From NCBI RefSeq assembly GCF_014653435.1, contig NZ_BNAO01000001.1:310001-374000 (forward strand): a stretch of 64,000 bases of DNA, written 5' to 3'. Shown here one piece after another: positions 27,407 through 36,204 of this stretch; the stretch's first letter is position 1; each line of letters opens with the position of its first letter. A model generated the notes under the pieces. The model searched no databases, was not told where the DNA came from, and saw only the letters and a list, made by a program, of their open reading frames with translations. Origin of the DNA: Alishewanella longhuensis (lineage in GTDB: Bacteria > Pseudomonadota > Gammaproteobacteria > Enterobacterales > Alteromonadaceae). The position numbers and the translations under genes are program-made.

Positions 27407-29104
27407 TTAAAGTGTTTGTATTAACCGCTGCGCTTCCGGTGGGGCTGGATGGGTGCGCAGCGCCCGTTGTAAATAATGCTTGGCTTCACCTTTACGGCCC
27501 GCTTGCAGCAAAATTTGTGCGGCTTGCAGGTTCGCCTGACCATTATGCGGTAGGGCGTCGGCGATAATCAGTAAGGTTTTTAGTAGCATATCGCCATTAC
27601 GTTGCTGGTGATAATACTGTACCAACTGGCTTTGCATGCTAAGCCAATCTAACTTGCCCTGCACATGCGCCAACGCCAATTGTTCGCTATAAGCAGTCGG
27701 TTCGGGAAACTGTACCGGCTCGGGGGCAGCTTTAAAGGGGTAATCCGCCGTTAATTGTAAAATCCGCAAATAACCGGCATGTTCTTCGGCTGGAGTTAAT
27801 GGCCGTTCTTGCCAGGCAATATCCGCCGGCACTGGGTTTGGCCAAGAGCTAAAGGCTTGCTGCTGATAGAGCGCCCGGTAAAAGCTGTCGGCCAATAAAA
27901 AATAGCCCTGCACATTGGGGTGTAAATGCTCCAGCATCAGGCTGTTACCCACCAGCCCTTGTGGCGAATTGGCGATAAAGGCCGCTTCGCTATCCACTAA
28001 GATGGCGGCATGCTGTTTAGCTAACGCTTTAATTTGGTCGTTTATGGCAAGTGGCGCGCGAAAACGTAATAAGTCATGCTCGCGGGCCTGTGCAAGTTGT
28101 TGCTTGGCGAGATCGCTTTGCCCTTGCTGCCGATACCATTGCCCTAATTGATAATGCAGTAGCGCATGGCCGCTGTTAGCGGCCTCTTGCGCTAAGGCAT
28201 TGGCAATTTGCTGTTGCTGCGCGGGTTGGCTAAGGCTGTTCAGTTGCTGCAATTGCTGTTGCTGGCTAGCGTTTAACGGCAGGCTTTGAAAGGGCGGCTG
28301 ATCGGCTAGATTACTGACCACAGTACTGATATAAACCGGAATACCTGCTGCCTGATAGCGAGCTAACAAGCGGCGCATATTGCCATTAAACTGCTGAATG
28401 CCCGCCTGAAATGTCGGCGAGTCCAGGCTAATGTTTTTATCCCGCGCCACCTGCGCCATAAAGGTGCGGCTATTACCACTGCTAGTTTCTGGTAAGGGGC
28501 TAAGTTTTTGATAAGCCTGTTCTAACAGCTGGAAACTGCGCAATTTTCGTAAGCTAAGTAGCCAACGGGTAACGCGGGGCGAGGTCGCCGCTAAATAATT
28601 AGAGCCCACGCCAAGTAATCCGAGGTACTCGTTGTGACCGGCATAAATCAGCACAGCATCAGGCTTAAGCGCAATAATCTCGTCAGCAAAATCGAGCAGG
28701 GTGTAACTATTTACCGCTGATAAGGCAGTGTTCACCACTTCCACCGGCCGCTCTGGAAAGGTGCGACGCAAACGTTGCTCCAGCATACCGGCTAGCGCCG
28801 CGCCCATGCCGTAGGGATAACCCGCTGCGGTAGAGCCGCCTTGCACCACCAGACGAATACCATCTGCCGGCTTTTGTTGTAAGACAAAGCTGGGTTCGAG
28901 TTCTACCCTGGGTACCTGAGCGCCCTGTGGAAAATAGCGCTTAACAATCTGTGATTCGGTAACCAGATAAGCCGGATTCGCCGGGTTGCTTTTAAACAGG
29001 GGTAAGGGCTCGGCCGGGAATAGCCAGCGCAAGCTAAATTCTATCAGCACTAATAACAGTAACGGCAAGCTTATGGCAATAATTCGGAATAACCAGAGTT
29101 TCAT
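27407..29104 (-). CDS. Membrane-anchored SGNH/GDSL-hydrolase-like protein with C-terminal TPR region (copy 2)
   Basis: A 565-residue protein with an N-terminal signal anchor (WLFRIIAISLPLLLLVLIEF) and the bulk outside the cytoplasm. SGNH-type blocks are GGSTAAGYPYG (Ser91 as nucleophile candidate), YAGHNEYLG (in place of GxND) and LEHLHPNVQGYFLLAD (in place of DxxHP). The C-terminus is helical and TPR-like. The frame stays open to a TTG at 29143; ATG 29104 is chosen because it starts the signal anchor, though neither has a clear ribosome-binding site. It is 42 bp downstream of a close paralogue and in the cassette with the carbamoyltransferase. Substrate unknown; acyl or carbamoyl chemistry on a surface glycan is a guess. 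Confidence 0.8.
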   Translation of the reverse strand: MKLWLFRIIAISLPLLLLVLIEFSLRWLFPAEPLPLFKSNPANPAYLVTESQIVKRYFPQGAQVPRVELEPSFVLQQKPADGIRLVVQGGSTAAGYPYGMGAALAGMLEQRLRRTFPERPVEVVNTALSAVNSYTLLDFADEIIALKPDAVLIYAGHNEYLGLLGVGSNYLAATSPRVTRWLLSLRKLRSFQLLEQAYQKLSPLPETSSGNSRTFMAQVARDKNISLDSPTFQAGIQQFNGNMRRLLARYQAAGIPVYISTVVSNLADQPPFQSLPLNASQQQQLQQLNSLSQPAQQQQIANALAQEAANSGHALLHYQLGQWYRQQGQSDLAKQQLAQAREHDLLRFRAPLAINDQIKALAKQHAAILVDSEAAFIANSPQGLVGNSLMLEHLHPNVQGYFLLADSFYRALYQQQAFSSWPNPVPADIAWQERPLTPAEEHAGYLRILQLTADYPFKAAPEPVQFPEPTAYSEQLALAHVQGKLDWLSMQSQLVQYYHQQRNGDMLLKTLLIIADALPHNGQANLQAAQILLQAGRKGEAKHYLQRALRTHPAPPEAQRLIQTL

Positions 29105-29146
29105 AGGGTTTGCTCGCTGTTCTGTTAATTTTTGGTCTTGCAAAGA

Positions 29147-30952
29147 CTATTGCCCGGCCTGCTGCATTTGTTGCGTTAATTGCGCCTGTTGGCGCAGTGC
29201 CACCGCATGGTTTGGATCGCGCGCTAGTACTTGTTCTACTTGCTGCAGTGCCTCGGGCCAACGGTCGGAAAAATAGTAAGTACGGGCTAACATTAAGCGG
29301 TATAACAGCTCATCAGGTGCCAGTGCTACTGCGCGCTGCTGATAATAAGCCGCTAGCGCGAGATCTTTGCTATCAAAATATAATTGGCCGGCGACAAAGG
29401 CGCTATTGGCGTGATTCGGTAAGGCATCGAACAATAGTGCCGCAACCTTGGCGGCCTGCGCCGGTTGCTGTTGTTGTTGATAATGCGTCAGTAGTTGCTT
29501 AGAGCTTTCCAGCCAACTTAGGCCCTGCGTGCGTTGCCAGGCTAGCTGTTGCTCTAGCGTGTTTTGTGGCCCAAAACTCACCTGTTGCGGGCGGCTAACA
29601 AAGGGGTAATCTGCCGTGAGTTGTTTAATTTTATACTCAGCTAAAAGCAGATCTGTAGGTGTTAGCGGGATGTCTGCCCAAGCTTGCTCTGTGGTTACGG
29701 CGGCGGCTGTAGCGCCAATATAAGACTTAACTGCAGGTAACCAGCTTTCTGCCAATAAAAAATAGCCGCGGGCATTAGGATGTAAATGCTCCAGCATCAG
29801 GTCATAACCAATAATGCCATCTTTAGTGGCTTGGCGTAGCGCCTGTTCGCTATCCACCAAGCTCAAGTTATAGGCGGCGGCCAAAGCGCTTAGTTGCTGA
29901 TTAATGGCCATTGGCGCTCGAAAACGCAATAAATCATGCTCGCGAGCTAACTGAAAATGCTGTCGTGCACTGTCGCGTTTGCCTGCTGCGAGTAGTAATT
30001 CCGCCAGCTGAAAGTGCCAGCTGGCCACACGGTTATCTTGTTGCAAGGCTTGCTGTAACACCGCTATTGCTGCGGTAGCGTCCTCTGGTACGGTTAGCGC
30101 TGTTTTGCTGGAAACAAAGGGGGCCTGGCGCTCGTTACTGGCCAGGGTGCTAAAGATTAAAGGTACGCCAGCCTGCTGATAGGTGCGAGCCAGCGCCTGC
30201 ATATTGGCCTGAAACTGTTTTATGCCAGCCTGATACAGCGGGCTATCCAGCTCAATATGTTGCTCGGCAGCAATGCGTGCCATCATAGTACGTTCATTGG
30301 CGGGTAGGGCGTTGTCAGCGCTGCTAAACAAACCCCACAATTGTTGCCCAAACTGAAAAAGAGCTAGCTGCCGCAGTTGAAGATAAAGCCATTTGCTGGT
30401 TTGGCTGCCGGTACCTAGCAAGGCAGAGCCAACACCCATAATACCCAAATACTCATTATGCCCGGCGTAGATAATGACTAAATCGGGTTTGATAGCCAGA
30501 ATATCTGCACTAAGATCCCGTAAAGTATAAGAGTTTACCGCCGACATGGCGGTATTAATAACCAGAATATCGTGTTCAGGGTAAAGCCGTTTTAAGCGTT
30601 GTTGTAACATAGCAGCAGGTGAGCCAAAGCGACCATATGGAAAGCCAGCAGCGCTGGAGCCGCCTTGCAGCACAACACGGATCTGCCCTGGCGGTTTTTC
30701 TGCCAGAATATACTGGGTGTCGATAGCAAGATCCGGCGCTTGCCCAGGATTGGCAAAGTAGCGTTTAATTAACTCAGGATTGGTTTGTAAATATCCAGGC
30801 ATAGCAGGGGCGGCTACAAACATCGGATACTGTTTATAAAATGGGCTTAAACGCAACAATCCCTCTACGGCCAGGAGCGTAAGTAGAGGGATCAGTAACG
30901 CTATAATATAGAACAGTAGCGGGGGTTTTTTCTTAACCATCAAATGCATCAT
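29147..30952 (-). CDS. Membrane-anchored SGNH/GDSL-hydrolase-like protein with C-terminal TPR region (copy 1)
   Basis: A 601-residue paralogue of the gene at 27407, with the same order: signal anchor (residues about 10-32), an extracytoplasmic GGSSAAGFPYG block (Ser99), YAGHNEYLGIMGVGS, LEHLHPNARGYFLLAE, then TPR-like helices (AAYYQQRAVALAPDELLYRLMLARTYY). The two copies align along their full length, which indicates tandem duplication. It is divergent from the carbamoyltransferase gene, with 130 bp between them. The family often occurs with carbamoyltransferase, SxtJ and DUF5989 genes; role unknown. Confidence 0.82.
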   Translation of the reverse strand: MMHLMVKKKPPLLFYIIALLIPLLTLLAVEGLLRLSPFYKQYPMFVAAPAMPGYLQTNPELIKRYFANPGQAPDLAIDTQYILAEKPPGQIRVVLQGGSSAAGFPYGRFGSPAAMLQQRLKRLYPEHDILVINTAMSAVNSYTLRDLSADILAIKPDLVIIYAGHNEYLGIMGVGSALLGTGSQTSKWLYLQLRQLALFQFGQQLWGLFSSADNALPANERTMMARIAAEQHIELDSPLYQAGIKQFQANMQALARTYQQAGVPLIFSTLASNERQAPFVSSKTALTVPEDATAAIAVLQQALQQDNRVASWHFQLAELLLAAGKRDSARQHFQLAREHDLLRFRAPMAINQQLSALAAAYNLSLVDSEQALRQATKDGIIGYDLMLEHLHPNARGYFLLAESWLPAVKSYIGATAAAVTTEQAWADIPLTPTDLLLAEYKIKQLTADYPFVSRPQQVSFGPQNTLEQQLAWQRTQGLSWLESSKQLLTHYQQQQQPAQAAKVAALLFDALPNHANSAFVAGQLYFDSKDLALAAYYQQRAVALAPDELLYRLMLARTYYFSDRWPEALQQVEQVLARDPNHAVALRQQAQLTQQMQQAGQ

Positions 30953-31082
30953 GCCGAAGCTGGTAATAATGAAACTACGTTACCTTAAGCCTTGTTTGGC
31001 AGCAAGATTTTGCTGATTTAGATCTATCGCCAAGGGCGAAATCAGGTTAAGTTAACCAGATAAAAATAATACCAAGACAACT

Positions 31083-32921
31083 ATGCGCTATATCTTAGGG
31101 ATCTCCTGCTATTACCATGATAGTGCCGCTTGTTTGCTACAAGACGGTTGCATTGTTGCGGCTGCGCAACAGGAACGCTTCAGCCGCCAAAAACACGATG
31201 CGGCTTTTCCTGCCGAGGCTATTCGCTACTGTTTGGCGCAGGCCGGTATCAGCCTGCAGCAGTTATCGGCCATTGTCTTTTACGACAAACCCTTTTTAAA
31301 ATTTGAGCGTCTATTAGAAACCTATTTAGCCCATACACCGCGTGGCTTTCGCTCGTTTTTGGCGGCGATGCCCATTTGGCTGAAAGAAAAACTGTACTTA
31401 AAAACGGTGTTACGCCGAGAGTTGCGCAGCCTAGCCGGCCTAGATAGCAAAACAACATTACCCACCTTACTGTTTAGTCAGCATCATCAGGCGCATGCCG
31501 CATCCGCGTTTTATGCCAGCCCTTATCAGGAGGCGGCGGTAATTTGTTTAGATGGGGTAGGCGAGTGGGCGACATCAACGATTTGGCATGGCAACGGCCG
31601 GCAATTAACGCCGCTGACCGAGTTACATTTTCCGCACTCGCTGGGGCTGTTTTATTCTGCCTTTACTTACTACTGCGGTTTTAAAGTTAATTCTGGCGAG
31701 TACAAATTAATGGGGCTGGCGCCTTATGGTAAGCCCCGCTTTGTTGAGATGATTTACCGTGAACTGATCGAGGTTAAGGCTGATGGCAGCTTTGCCTTAA
31801 ATATGGCTTACTTTGCCTATCCGGTTGGCTCGCGGATGATTAGTAACAAGTTTGAGCAACTGTTTGGCGCGCCCGCCCTGGCGGCGGATGCCACGCCCAG
31901 CCAGCATTACCTGGATATGGCCGCTTCTGTCCAGCAAGTAACAGAAGAGATTGTGCTAAAGATTGCACAGCATGCCAAGCAACTAACCAACGCAACCAAG
32001 CTTTGTTTAGCCGGTGGCGTAGCGCTAAATTGTGTAGCGAATGGTCGCTTGCTGCGCGAAGGGCCTTTTCCGGAAATTTGGATCCAGCCAGCGGCTGGTG
32101 ATGCCGGTGGCGCTTTAGGTGCGGCTTTATTGGCCTGGCATCAATATTATGCCCAAGAACGACACTGTGATGAGCAACACGATCAGATGCAAGGCGCTTA
32201 TCTGGGGCCAGCTTATAGCGAGGCAGAGATCGTCAAGGTGCTTGAAGAGCAGCAGGCTCCTTACCAGCAGTTGGCTGCTGCCGAGCTTTACCCTGAGGTA
32301 GCCCGCTTATTGGCTGAGGGCAAAGTGGTGGGCTGGTTTCAGGGGCGAATGGAATTTGGGCCAAGGGCGCTGGGTAATCGCTCTATTTTAGGCGATGCCC
32401 GCAGCCCAACCATGCAAAGTGTACTTAACCTAAAAATTAAACAGCGTGAATCATTCCGGCCTTTTGCCCCGGCGGTGCTGGTTGAGCAAGCCGAGCATTA
32501 TTTTGCACTGGCCACGCCTAGCCCTTATATGCTGCTGGTGGCACAGTTACAACAGCGTTGTTGTTTGCCAACAGATCCCGCGTTATCAGGTTTAGCCCAG
32601 CAAGCCCTGCAACGCTCGGTTTTACCGGCCATTACCCATGTTGATTATAGCGCCAGGGTACAAACCGTTTGCCAGCAAACGAACCCCCGCTTTTATCAAT
32701 TACTTCAAAGCTTCTATACACTAACGGGCACGCCGGTATTAATTAACACCTCCTTTAATGTGCGTGGCGAGCCGCCGGTATGCAGCCCACTCGATGCGTT
32801 GCAGGGATTTTGGGCAACCGATATGGACTATTTGGTGTTAGGGAACTACGTATTAAGTAAAGAGGCGCAAGATCCAGCAAAGTTGGCGCAGGCACGGCAA
32901 CGCTATTTTGCTGCGGATTAA
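31083..32921 (+). CDS. NodU/CmcH-family carbamoyltransferase
   Basis: A 612-residue cytoplasmic carbamoyltransferase of the TobZ/NodU/CmcH type, which moves a carbamoyl group from carbamoyl phosphate through carbamoyl-adenylate to a hydroxyl. The N-terminal Kae1-like domain begins GISCYYHDSAACLLQDG and contains the HHQAHAASAFY metal/ligand motif (His134-His138) and LDGVGEWAT. The C-terminal YrdC-like domain has WFQGRMEFGPRALGNRSIL and INTSFNVRGEPPVCSP. The acceptor substrate is unknown. It heads a + strand operon with the SxtJ-like and DUF5989-like genes, opposite the two SGNH/TPR genes. Confidence 0.92.
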   Translation: MRYILGISCYYHDSAACLLQDGCIVAAAQQERFSRQKHDAAFPAEAIRYCLAQAGISLQQLSAIVFYDKPFLKFERLLETYLAHTPRGFRSFLAAMPIWLKEKLYLKTVLRRELRSLAGLDSKTTLPTLLFSQHHQAHAASAFYASPYQEAAVICLDGVGEWATSTIWHGNGRQLTPLTELHFPHSLGLFYSAFTYYCGFKVNSGEYKLMGLAPYGKPRFVEMIYRELIEVKADGSFALNMAYFAYPVGSRMISNKFEQLFGAPALAADATPSQHYLDMAASVQQVTEEIVLKIAQHAKQLTNATKLCLAGGVALNCVANGRLLREGPFPEIWIQPAAGDAGGALGAALLAWHQYYAQERHCDEQHDQMQGAYLGPAYSEAEIVKVLEEQQAPYQQLAAAELYPEVARLLAEGKVVGWFQGRMEFGPRALGNRSILGDARSPTMQSVLNLKIKQRESFRPFAPAVLVEQAEHYFALATPSPYMLLVAQLQQRCCLPTDPALSGLAQQALQRSVLPAITHVDYSARVQTVCQQTNPRFYQLLQSFYTLTGTPVLINTSFNVRGEPPVCSPLDALQGFWATDMDYLVLGNYVLSKEAQDPAKLAQARQRYFAAD

Positions 32922-32954
32922 GCGCGATAAGCCTAAAGTAACGGTAGGATGAGC

Positions 32955-33356
32955 ATGCAATTATTAGCCAAAACCGATGTAAAAGCCTTGCGCCAATTTG
33001 GTTGGCAAATGGCAATAGCTATTCCCTTATTATTTGGTCTGTTATTACCTTGGTTATTTAGTTGGCCATGGCCGCTCTGGCCATTTTATCTTGCGGCAAT
33101 CTTGCTGTTATTCGCTGCTATCTACCCAAGAGGGCTTTACTACCCCTATCGATTATGGATGGCGTTTGCTGCGATGATGGGGTGGCTTAACACCCGTCTC
33201 CTGCTGGGCTTGGTGTTTTATGTTTTAATGTTGCCTATAGGTTTGGTATTGCGGCTCGCCGGTAAGTTGCAATATCAACGCACGCCAAAAGCCGCCAGCT
33301 ACTGGCAAACACCCGACAAAGCACCTACAGCTAAAGATTTGGAGAACCCTTTTTAA
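32955..33356 (+). CDS. SxtJ-family small membrane protein
   Basis: A 133-residue integral membrane protein with about three hydrophobic segments (IPLLFGLLLPWLFSW, PFYLAAILLLFAAIYP, LLLGLVFYVLMLPIGLVLRLAGK) and a soluble tail with TPKAASYWQTPDKAP, characteristic of SxtJ-like proteins encoded with carbamoyltransferases. ATG 32955 is preferred to ATG 32949 because AGG at 32946-32948 touches the first ATG but is six bases from the second. Its TAA overlaps the ATG of the next gene by one base, so translation is probably coupled. Biochemical role unknown. Confidence 0.82.
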   Translation: MQLLAKTDVKALRQFGWQMAIAIPLLFGLLLPWLFSWPWPLWPFYLAAILLLFAAIYPRGLYYPYRLWMAFAAMMGWLNTRLLLGLVFYVLMLPIGLVLRLAGKLQYQRTPKAASYWQTPDKAPTAKDLENPF

Positions 33357-33508
33357 TGCGCGAATTTTTAACCGATTTATGGGCGTTTTTACGGGTACGT
33401 AAAAAGCTTTGGTTACTGCCAATTATAGTGGTGTTGGCGTTATTAGGTGGGCTGATAGTAGCCAGTCAACAATCGGCGCTCGCTGGGCTGATTTATACGC
33501 TTTTCTAA
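33356..33508 (+). CDS. DUF5989-like 50-residue single-pass membrane protein
   Basis: A short gene easily missed because of its length. It encodes MREFLTDLWAFLRVRKK, one hydrophobic segment (WLLPIIVVLALLGGLIVAS) and a tail ending AGLIYTLF. The basic patch before the membrane segment and the YTLF end match DUF5989 proteins found after SxtJ genes. It overlaps the SxtJ stop by one base (TAATG). In 33509-33718 there is only a weak ACCCT/AGGGT hairpin before a T-rich stretch and the promoter of the next gene. Confidence 0.85.
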   Translation: MREFLTDLWAFLRVRKKLWLLPIIVVLALLGGLIVASQQSALAGLIYTLF

Positions 33509-33619
33509 AACCTGCTCTATCAAACTAGCAATCAGTGACCCTTTACCTTTTACCTAAGGCAGAGGGTTTTGTTTTGCGCTATGTAAGCAAAATAGATGTT
33601 GATGTAAATAAGTGTTGGT

Positions 33620-33663
33620 ATGCGCGCTACCGCACCGAAACAACAATAATTCCTTTCTATAGT
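33620..33663 (+). promoter_or_regulatory. Predicted Crp/Fnr-type operator and promoter for the CsbD-like gene
   Basis: GCGCG-CTAC-CGCAC (33622-33635) is a near-palindrome of the same type as six others in this island. Its centre is 32 bp before the centre of a TATAGT -10 (33658-33663, in CTATAGT). With transcription starting about 7 bases after the -10, the site would centre near -41.5, as for class II activation. Confidence 0.65.
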
Positions 33664-33718
33664 AGTTTTACTAACAATACGTAATTTCGCGTGTTGCTAA
33701 GTTTTAGCCGAGGCTACT

Positions 33719-34033
33719 ATGAAACCACAAACGCATAAAGCTACTGACAAAGCCGATCGGAATCTTCCTGCTGATAAAAAACAAGCCGACAGCAAGTTTA
33801 CGTCGGTAAAACCTGCTCTGCAATCCAGCGATGCGATCAAAGTAAAAGGCAAATGGGATTTGCAGGTCAAAGCAGCAAAACATGAGTGGAGTAAGTTAAG
33901 TGAAGCAGAGTTACTGAAAAGTGATGGTAATTCGCAACAACTTACCGGTCTGGTACAGCAGCGTTATGCTATTGAGCGCCAGGTAGCCGAAAAACAAGTT
34001 AAGGCTTTTTTAGCTAAGTGCAACATGGCTTGA
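33719..34033 (+). CDS. CsbD-like stress protein
   Basis: A 104-residue hydrophilic protein. The C-terminal two thirds fit the CsbD-like pattern: KGKWDLQVKAAKHEWSKLS, then LLKSDGNSQQLTGLVQQRYAIERQVAEKQVKAFL. The N-terminal 40 residues are Lys-rich and disordered-looking. CsbD proteins are general-stress proteins of unknown mechanism. It has the island operator about 85 bp upstream, and a BON-domain gene follows after 71 bp. Confidence 0.82.
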   Translation: MKPQTHKATDKADRNLPADKKQADSKFTSVKPALQSSDAIKVKGKWDLQVKAAKHEWSKLSEAELLKSDGNSQQLTGLVQQRYAIERQVAEKQVKAFLAKCNMA

Positions 34034-34104
34034 TTATTCGTGGCGTTGCGTGCGCGTTATGGCAATCAGCGCCCTCTTTATGATGCACTAAAAAGGACAC
34101 AATT

Positions 34105-34923
34105 ATGAATATTTATGGCCATAAATTATTGCTGGTAAGCGCAATCTCATTAGTATTAGGCAGCACTGCCTGCTATGCCGCAGAAACTGCACAGAAAACC
34201 GATACCACTAGCAGCATCGCCAATGCCAGGCAGGAAGCACAAATTTGGACAACCTATGCGTTAAGCCCCTATTTGCGGGCAAACGAGCTGAGTGTCAGTG
34301 TGACAGCAGGTAAAGCAACCTTAACCGGGCACGTGGCAGAAGATGTACACAAAGAGCTGGCGGGTGAGATTGCTGCCGGTGTGACAGGTATTGAGAAGGT
34401 TGATAATCAAATTATTGTTGATGCAGATTATACCGCAACGCCTAAGGCAAACAGCCGCAGTTATGGCGATGTTATTGACGATGCGACCATTACCACCGCA
34501 GTAAAATCCAAGCTGTTATGGAGTAAGCACACTGAAGGTATGGATACCAAAGTGGTAACGCATAATGGCAAGGTGCAGCTAAGTGGCACTGTGGCGTCCA
34601 GCCAGGCGAAGCAACAGGCGGAGAAGCTTGCAAAAAATACCGATGGTGTACGCGCGGTGGATAATCAACTCAAGATAAGTGATAAAGCCCAAACAGCGGA
34701 AAATAGCAGTATTATTGCCGATAGTTGGATTACCACTAAGGTGAAATCGACCTATATGTATTCCAGCAATGTTGCAAGCTCTGATATCTCTGTTACGACC
34801 AATGCCGGTGTTGTTACGCTTACCGGTAAGGTAGATAGTGGGGTAGAGCAAGCGCTGGCCGTGGAGCTGGCGCAAAATGTCCGTGGTGTAAAGAGTGTCT
34901 TGTCAGACAAACTGACCTTTTAA
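34105..34923 (+). CDS. Periplasmic protein with three BON domains (OsmY-like)
   Basis: A 272-residue exported protein; the signal peptide ends near TACYAAET. Three BON repeats follow (about 45-110, 125-190, 205-272), each with the WTTYALS / ITTAVKSKLL / ITTKVKSTYMY start, a GKATLTGHV / GKVQLSGTV / GVVTLTGKV strand and a GVxxVDNQ-like end. BON domains bind phospholipid, and OsmY-type proteins protect the envelope under osmotic and other stress. AAAAAGGACAC is a good ribosome-binding site. The gene may be read from the CsbD promoter, because its own upstream palindrome is weak. Confidence 0.88.
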   Translation: MNIYGHKLLLVSAISLVLGSTACYAAETAQKTDTTSSIANARQEAQIWTTYALSPYLRANELSVSVTAGKATLTGHVAEDVHKELAGEIAAGVTGIEKVDNQIIVDADYTATPKANSRSYGDVIDDATITTAVKSKLLWSKHTEGMDTKVVTHNGKVQLSGTVASSQAKQQAEKLAKNTDGVRAVDNQLKISDKAQTAENSSIIADSWITTKVKSTYMYSSNVASSDISVTTNAGVVTLTGKVDSGVEQALAVELAQNVRGVKSVLSDKLTF

Positions 34924-35030
34924 CGCCTTGCTAGCTTAGGTATAGATGCCAGCCATCGTGGGTGGGTTGCTCAACTCAGCGATGGTATTGGCTTGTCTGG
35001 CGTCGGCGTATCAGCAAATGAGGCTTATCA

Positions 35031-35744
35031 GTGAAGACTAACCTTCCTTTGTACCCCTCTGCCATACTAGAGTTACAAACCGATAGAAGGCTAGCAGGTC
35101 GAGAGTCGATCTGCTGTAAGGCCTTGACTAAGCAGCAACAATTACTAGATGAGCAAAGGAAGCTACGGCAGATTAATCAGCTACTACTCTTAGCGTTAGC
35201 TCAGGCCGATGCCGTTAATGCCGGTATTACCCAGGCTTTACTCAGACAGAAATGTATCGCTCAGTATGATGAATTAACGGGGGCGCCAAACCGCCGTGTT
35301 ATGCAGGATCGCATCCAACAAATTATTAATGCCAATGCCCGGCGGCAGCAGATATTTGCGTTGCTATTTATTGATTTAGACCATTTCAAACCAATCAATG
35401 ATCGGTATGGTCATGTGCTGGGCGATAAGGTGCTGCAACAGGTTGTCAGTAGATTACATCAAATGATTCGTGCCAGTGATACGCTAAGTCGACAGGGTGG
35501 CGATGAGTTTCTCCTGTTGCTGCCCGAGGTCACAGATTGTCAAGCCGTCTGCGTTATTGCTGAAAAGCTGCTACAAACGTTATCCCGTGTTTATACGGTA
35601 GATGGGCATCAGTTGGCACTCTCCGCCAGTATTGGCATCGCACTATTCCCAGAGGATGGTACTTGCTTTACCAGCTTAGTCAGTAAAGCAGATAGCGCCA
35701 TGTACAGGGCTAAGCGTCAGGGCGGAAATTGTTATTCTCACTAA
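35031..35744 (+). CDS. Diguanylate cyclase (GGDEF), no sensor domain
   Basis: A 237-residue protein that should make cyclic di-GMP from two GTP. It starts with GTG at 35031, with GAGG seven bases before. Residues about 25-75 are a coiled coil (QQQLLDEQRKLRQINQLLLL), then a GGDEF domain from DELTGAPNRRVMQDR. The active site GGDEF is intact (residues 156-160), and the inhibitory I-site RxxD (Arg147-Asp150) is five residues before it. There is no transmembrane or recognised sensory domain. It lies inside the stress island. Confidence 0.9.
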   Translation: MKTNLPLYPSAILELQTDRRLAGRESICCKALTKQQQLLDEQRKLRQINQLLLLALAQADAVNAGITQALLRQKCIAQYDELTGAPNRRVMQDRIQQIINANARRQQIFALLFIDLDHFKPINDRYGHVLGDKVLQQVVSRLHQMIRASDTLSRQGGDEFLLLLPEVTDCQAVCVIAEKLLQTLSRVYTVDGHQLALSASIGIALFPEDGTCFTSLVSKADSAMYRAKRQGGNCYSH

Positions 35745-35850
35745 GTGCGTTGCTATGCGTGCTGGCGTACAGATAACGCTAACGAAAGCTTGGATAATAA
35801 CCCTATAGCAGTGGCAATTTCGCTGATGCTTGATTTTCACTGAGGTTACA

Positions 35851-36204
35851 ATGCAAAAGCCAATCGAAGCAAACTTAGGCAATAAAACATTTACACGCGG
35901 CGTAGATGCGGCTTCCGACAGCATACATAAAGTGATTGATAGTGCCTCTGGCGCAGTTGCACCGGCACTTGAGCAGGTCACTGCTGGTGCTCACAGTACC
36001 GTAGATAAAATGGCCGGTGGCGCGCATCATGCAGCTGAAGCCGTCGCCAACGGCAGTGCAAAACTTAGCGAACTAAAACAACATTTTAGTGAGCGTTGTC
36101 GCTGTCAGGTGCGTGAAAAACCACTGTTATCACTAGGTGTTGCAATTGCCTCCGGTGTGCTGCTGAGCTGGTGGTTTAGCCGCAGTCATACTGCACCGAA
36201 ATGA
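35851..36204 (+). CDS. ElaB/YqjD/DUF883-family membrane-anchored protein
   Basis: A 117-residue protein with an amphipathic helical N-terminal region (HKVIDSASGAVAPALEQ) and a C-terminal membrane anchor in the YqjD style (REKPLLSLGVAIASGVLLSWW). E. coli YqjD and ElaB attach to the inner membrane and bind ribosomes in stationary phase. ATG 35851 has GAGG six bases upstream; a longer TTG-started frame from 35830 is not needed. Its stop overlaps the next ATG (ATGA). The trio matches the order of E. coli yqjD-yqjE-yqjK. Confidence 0.83.
   Translation: MQKPIEANLGNKTFTRGVDAASDSIHKVIDSASGAVAPALEQVTAGAHSTVDKMAGGAHHAAEAVANGSAKLSELKQHFSERCRCQVREKPLLSLGVAIASGVLLSWWFSRSHTAPK

Noticed and set aside
34050-34067. 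GTGCGCGTTATGGCAATC before the triple-BON gene as an eighth island operator
   Set aside because: Only the left half fits; a -10 at the standard distance would give a transcript starting a few bases before the ATG, and no hexamer is there.
34948-34990. CCATCG / CGATGG inverted repeat after the triple-BON gene as a terminator
   Set aside because: The 6-bp arms are separated by 21 bases and no T-run follows.
35745-35762. GTGCG half-site before the YqjD-like gene
   Set aside because: The right half does not match and no -10 lies at 31-33 bp; it is a half-site at best.
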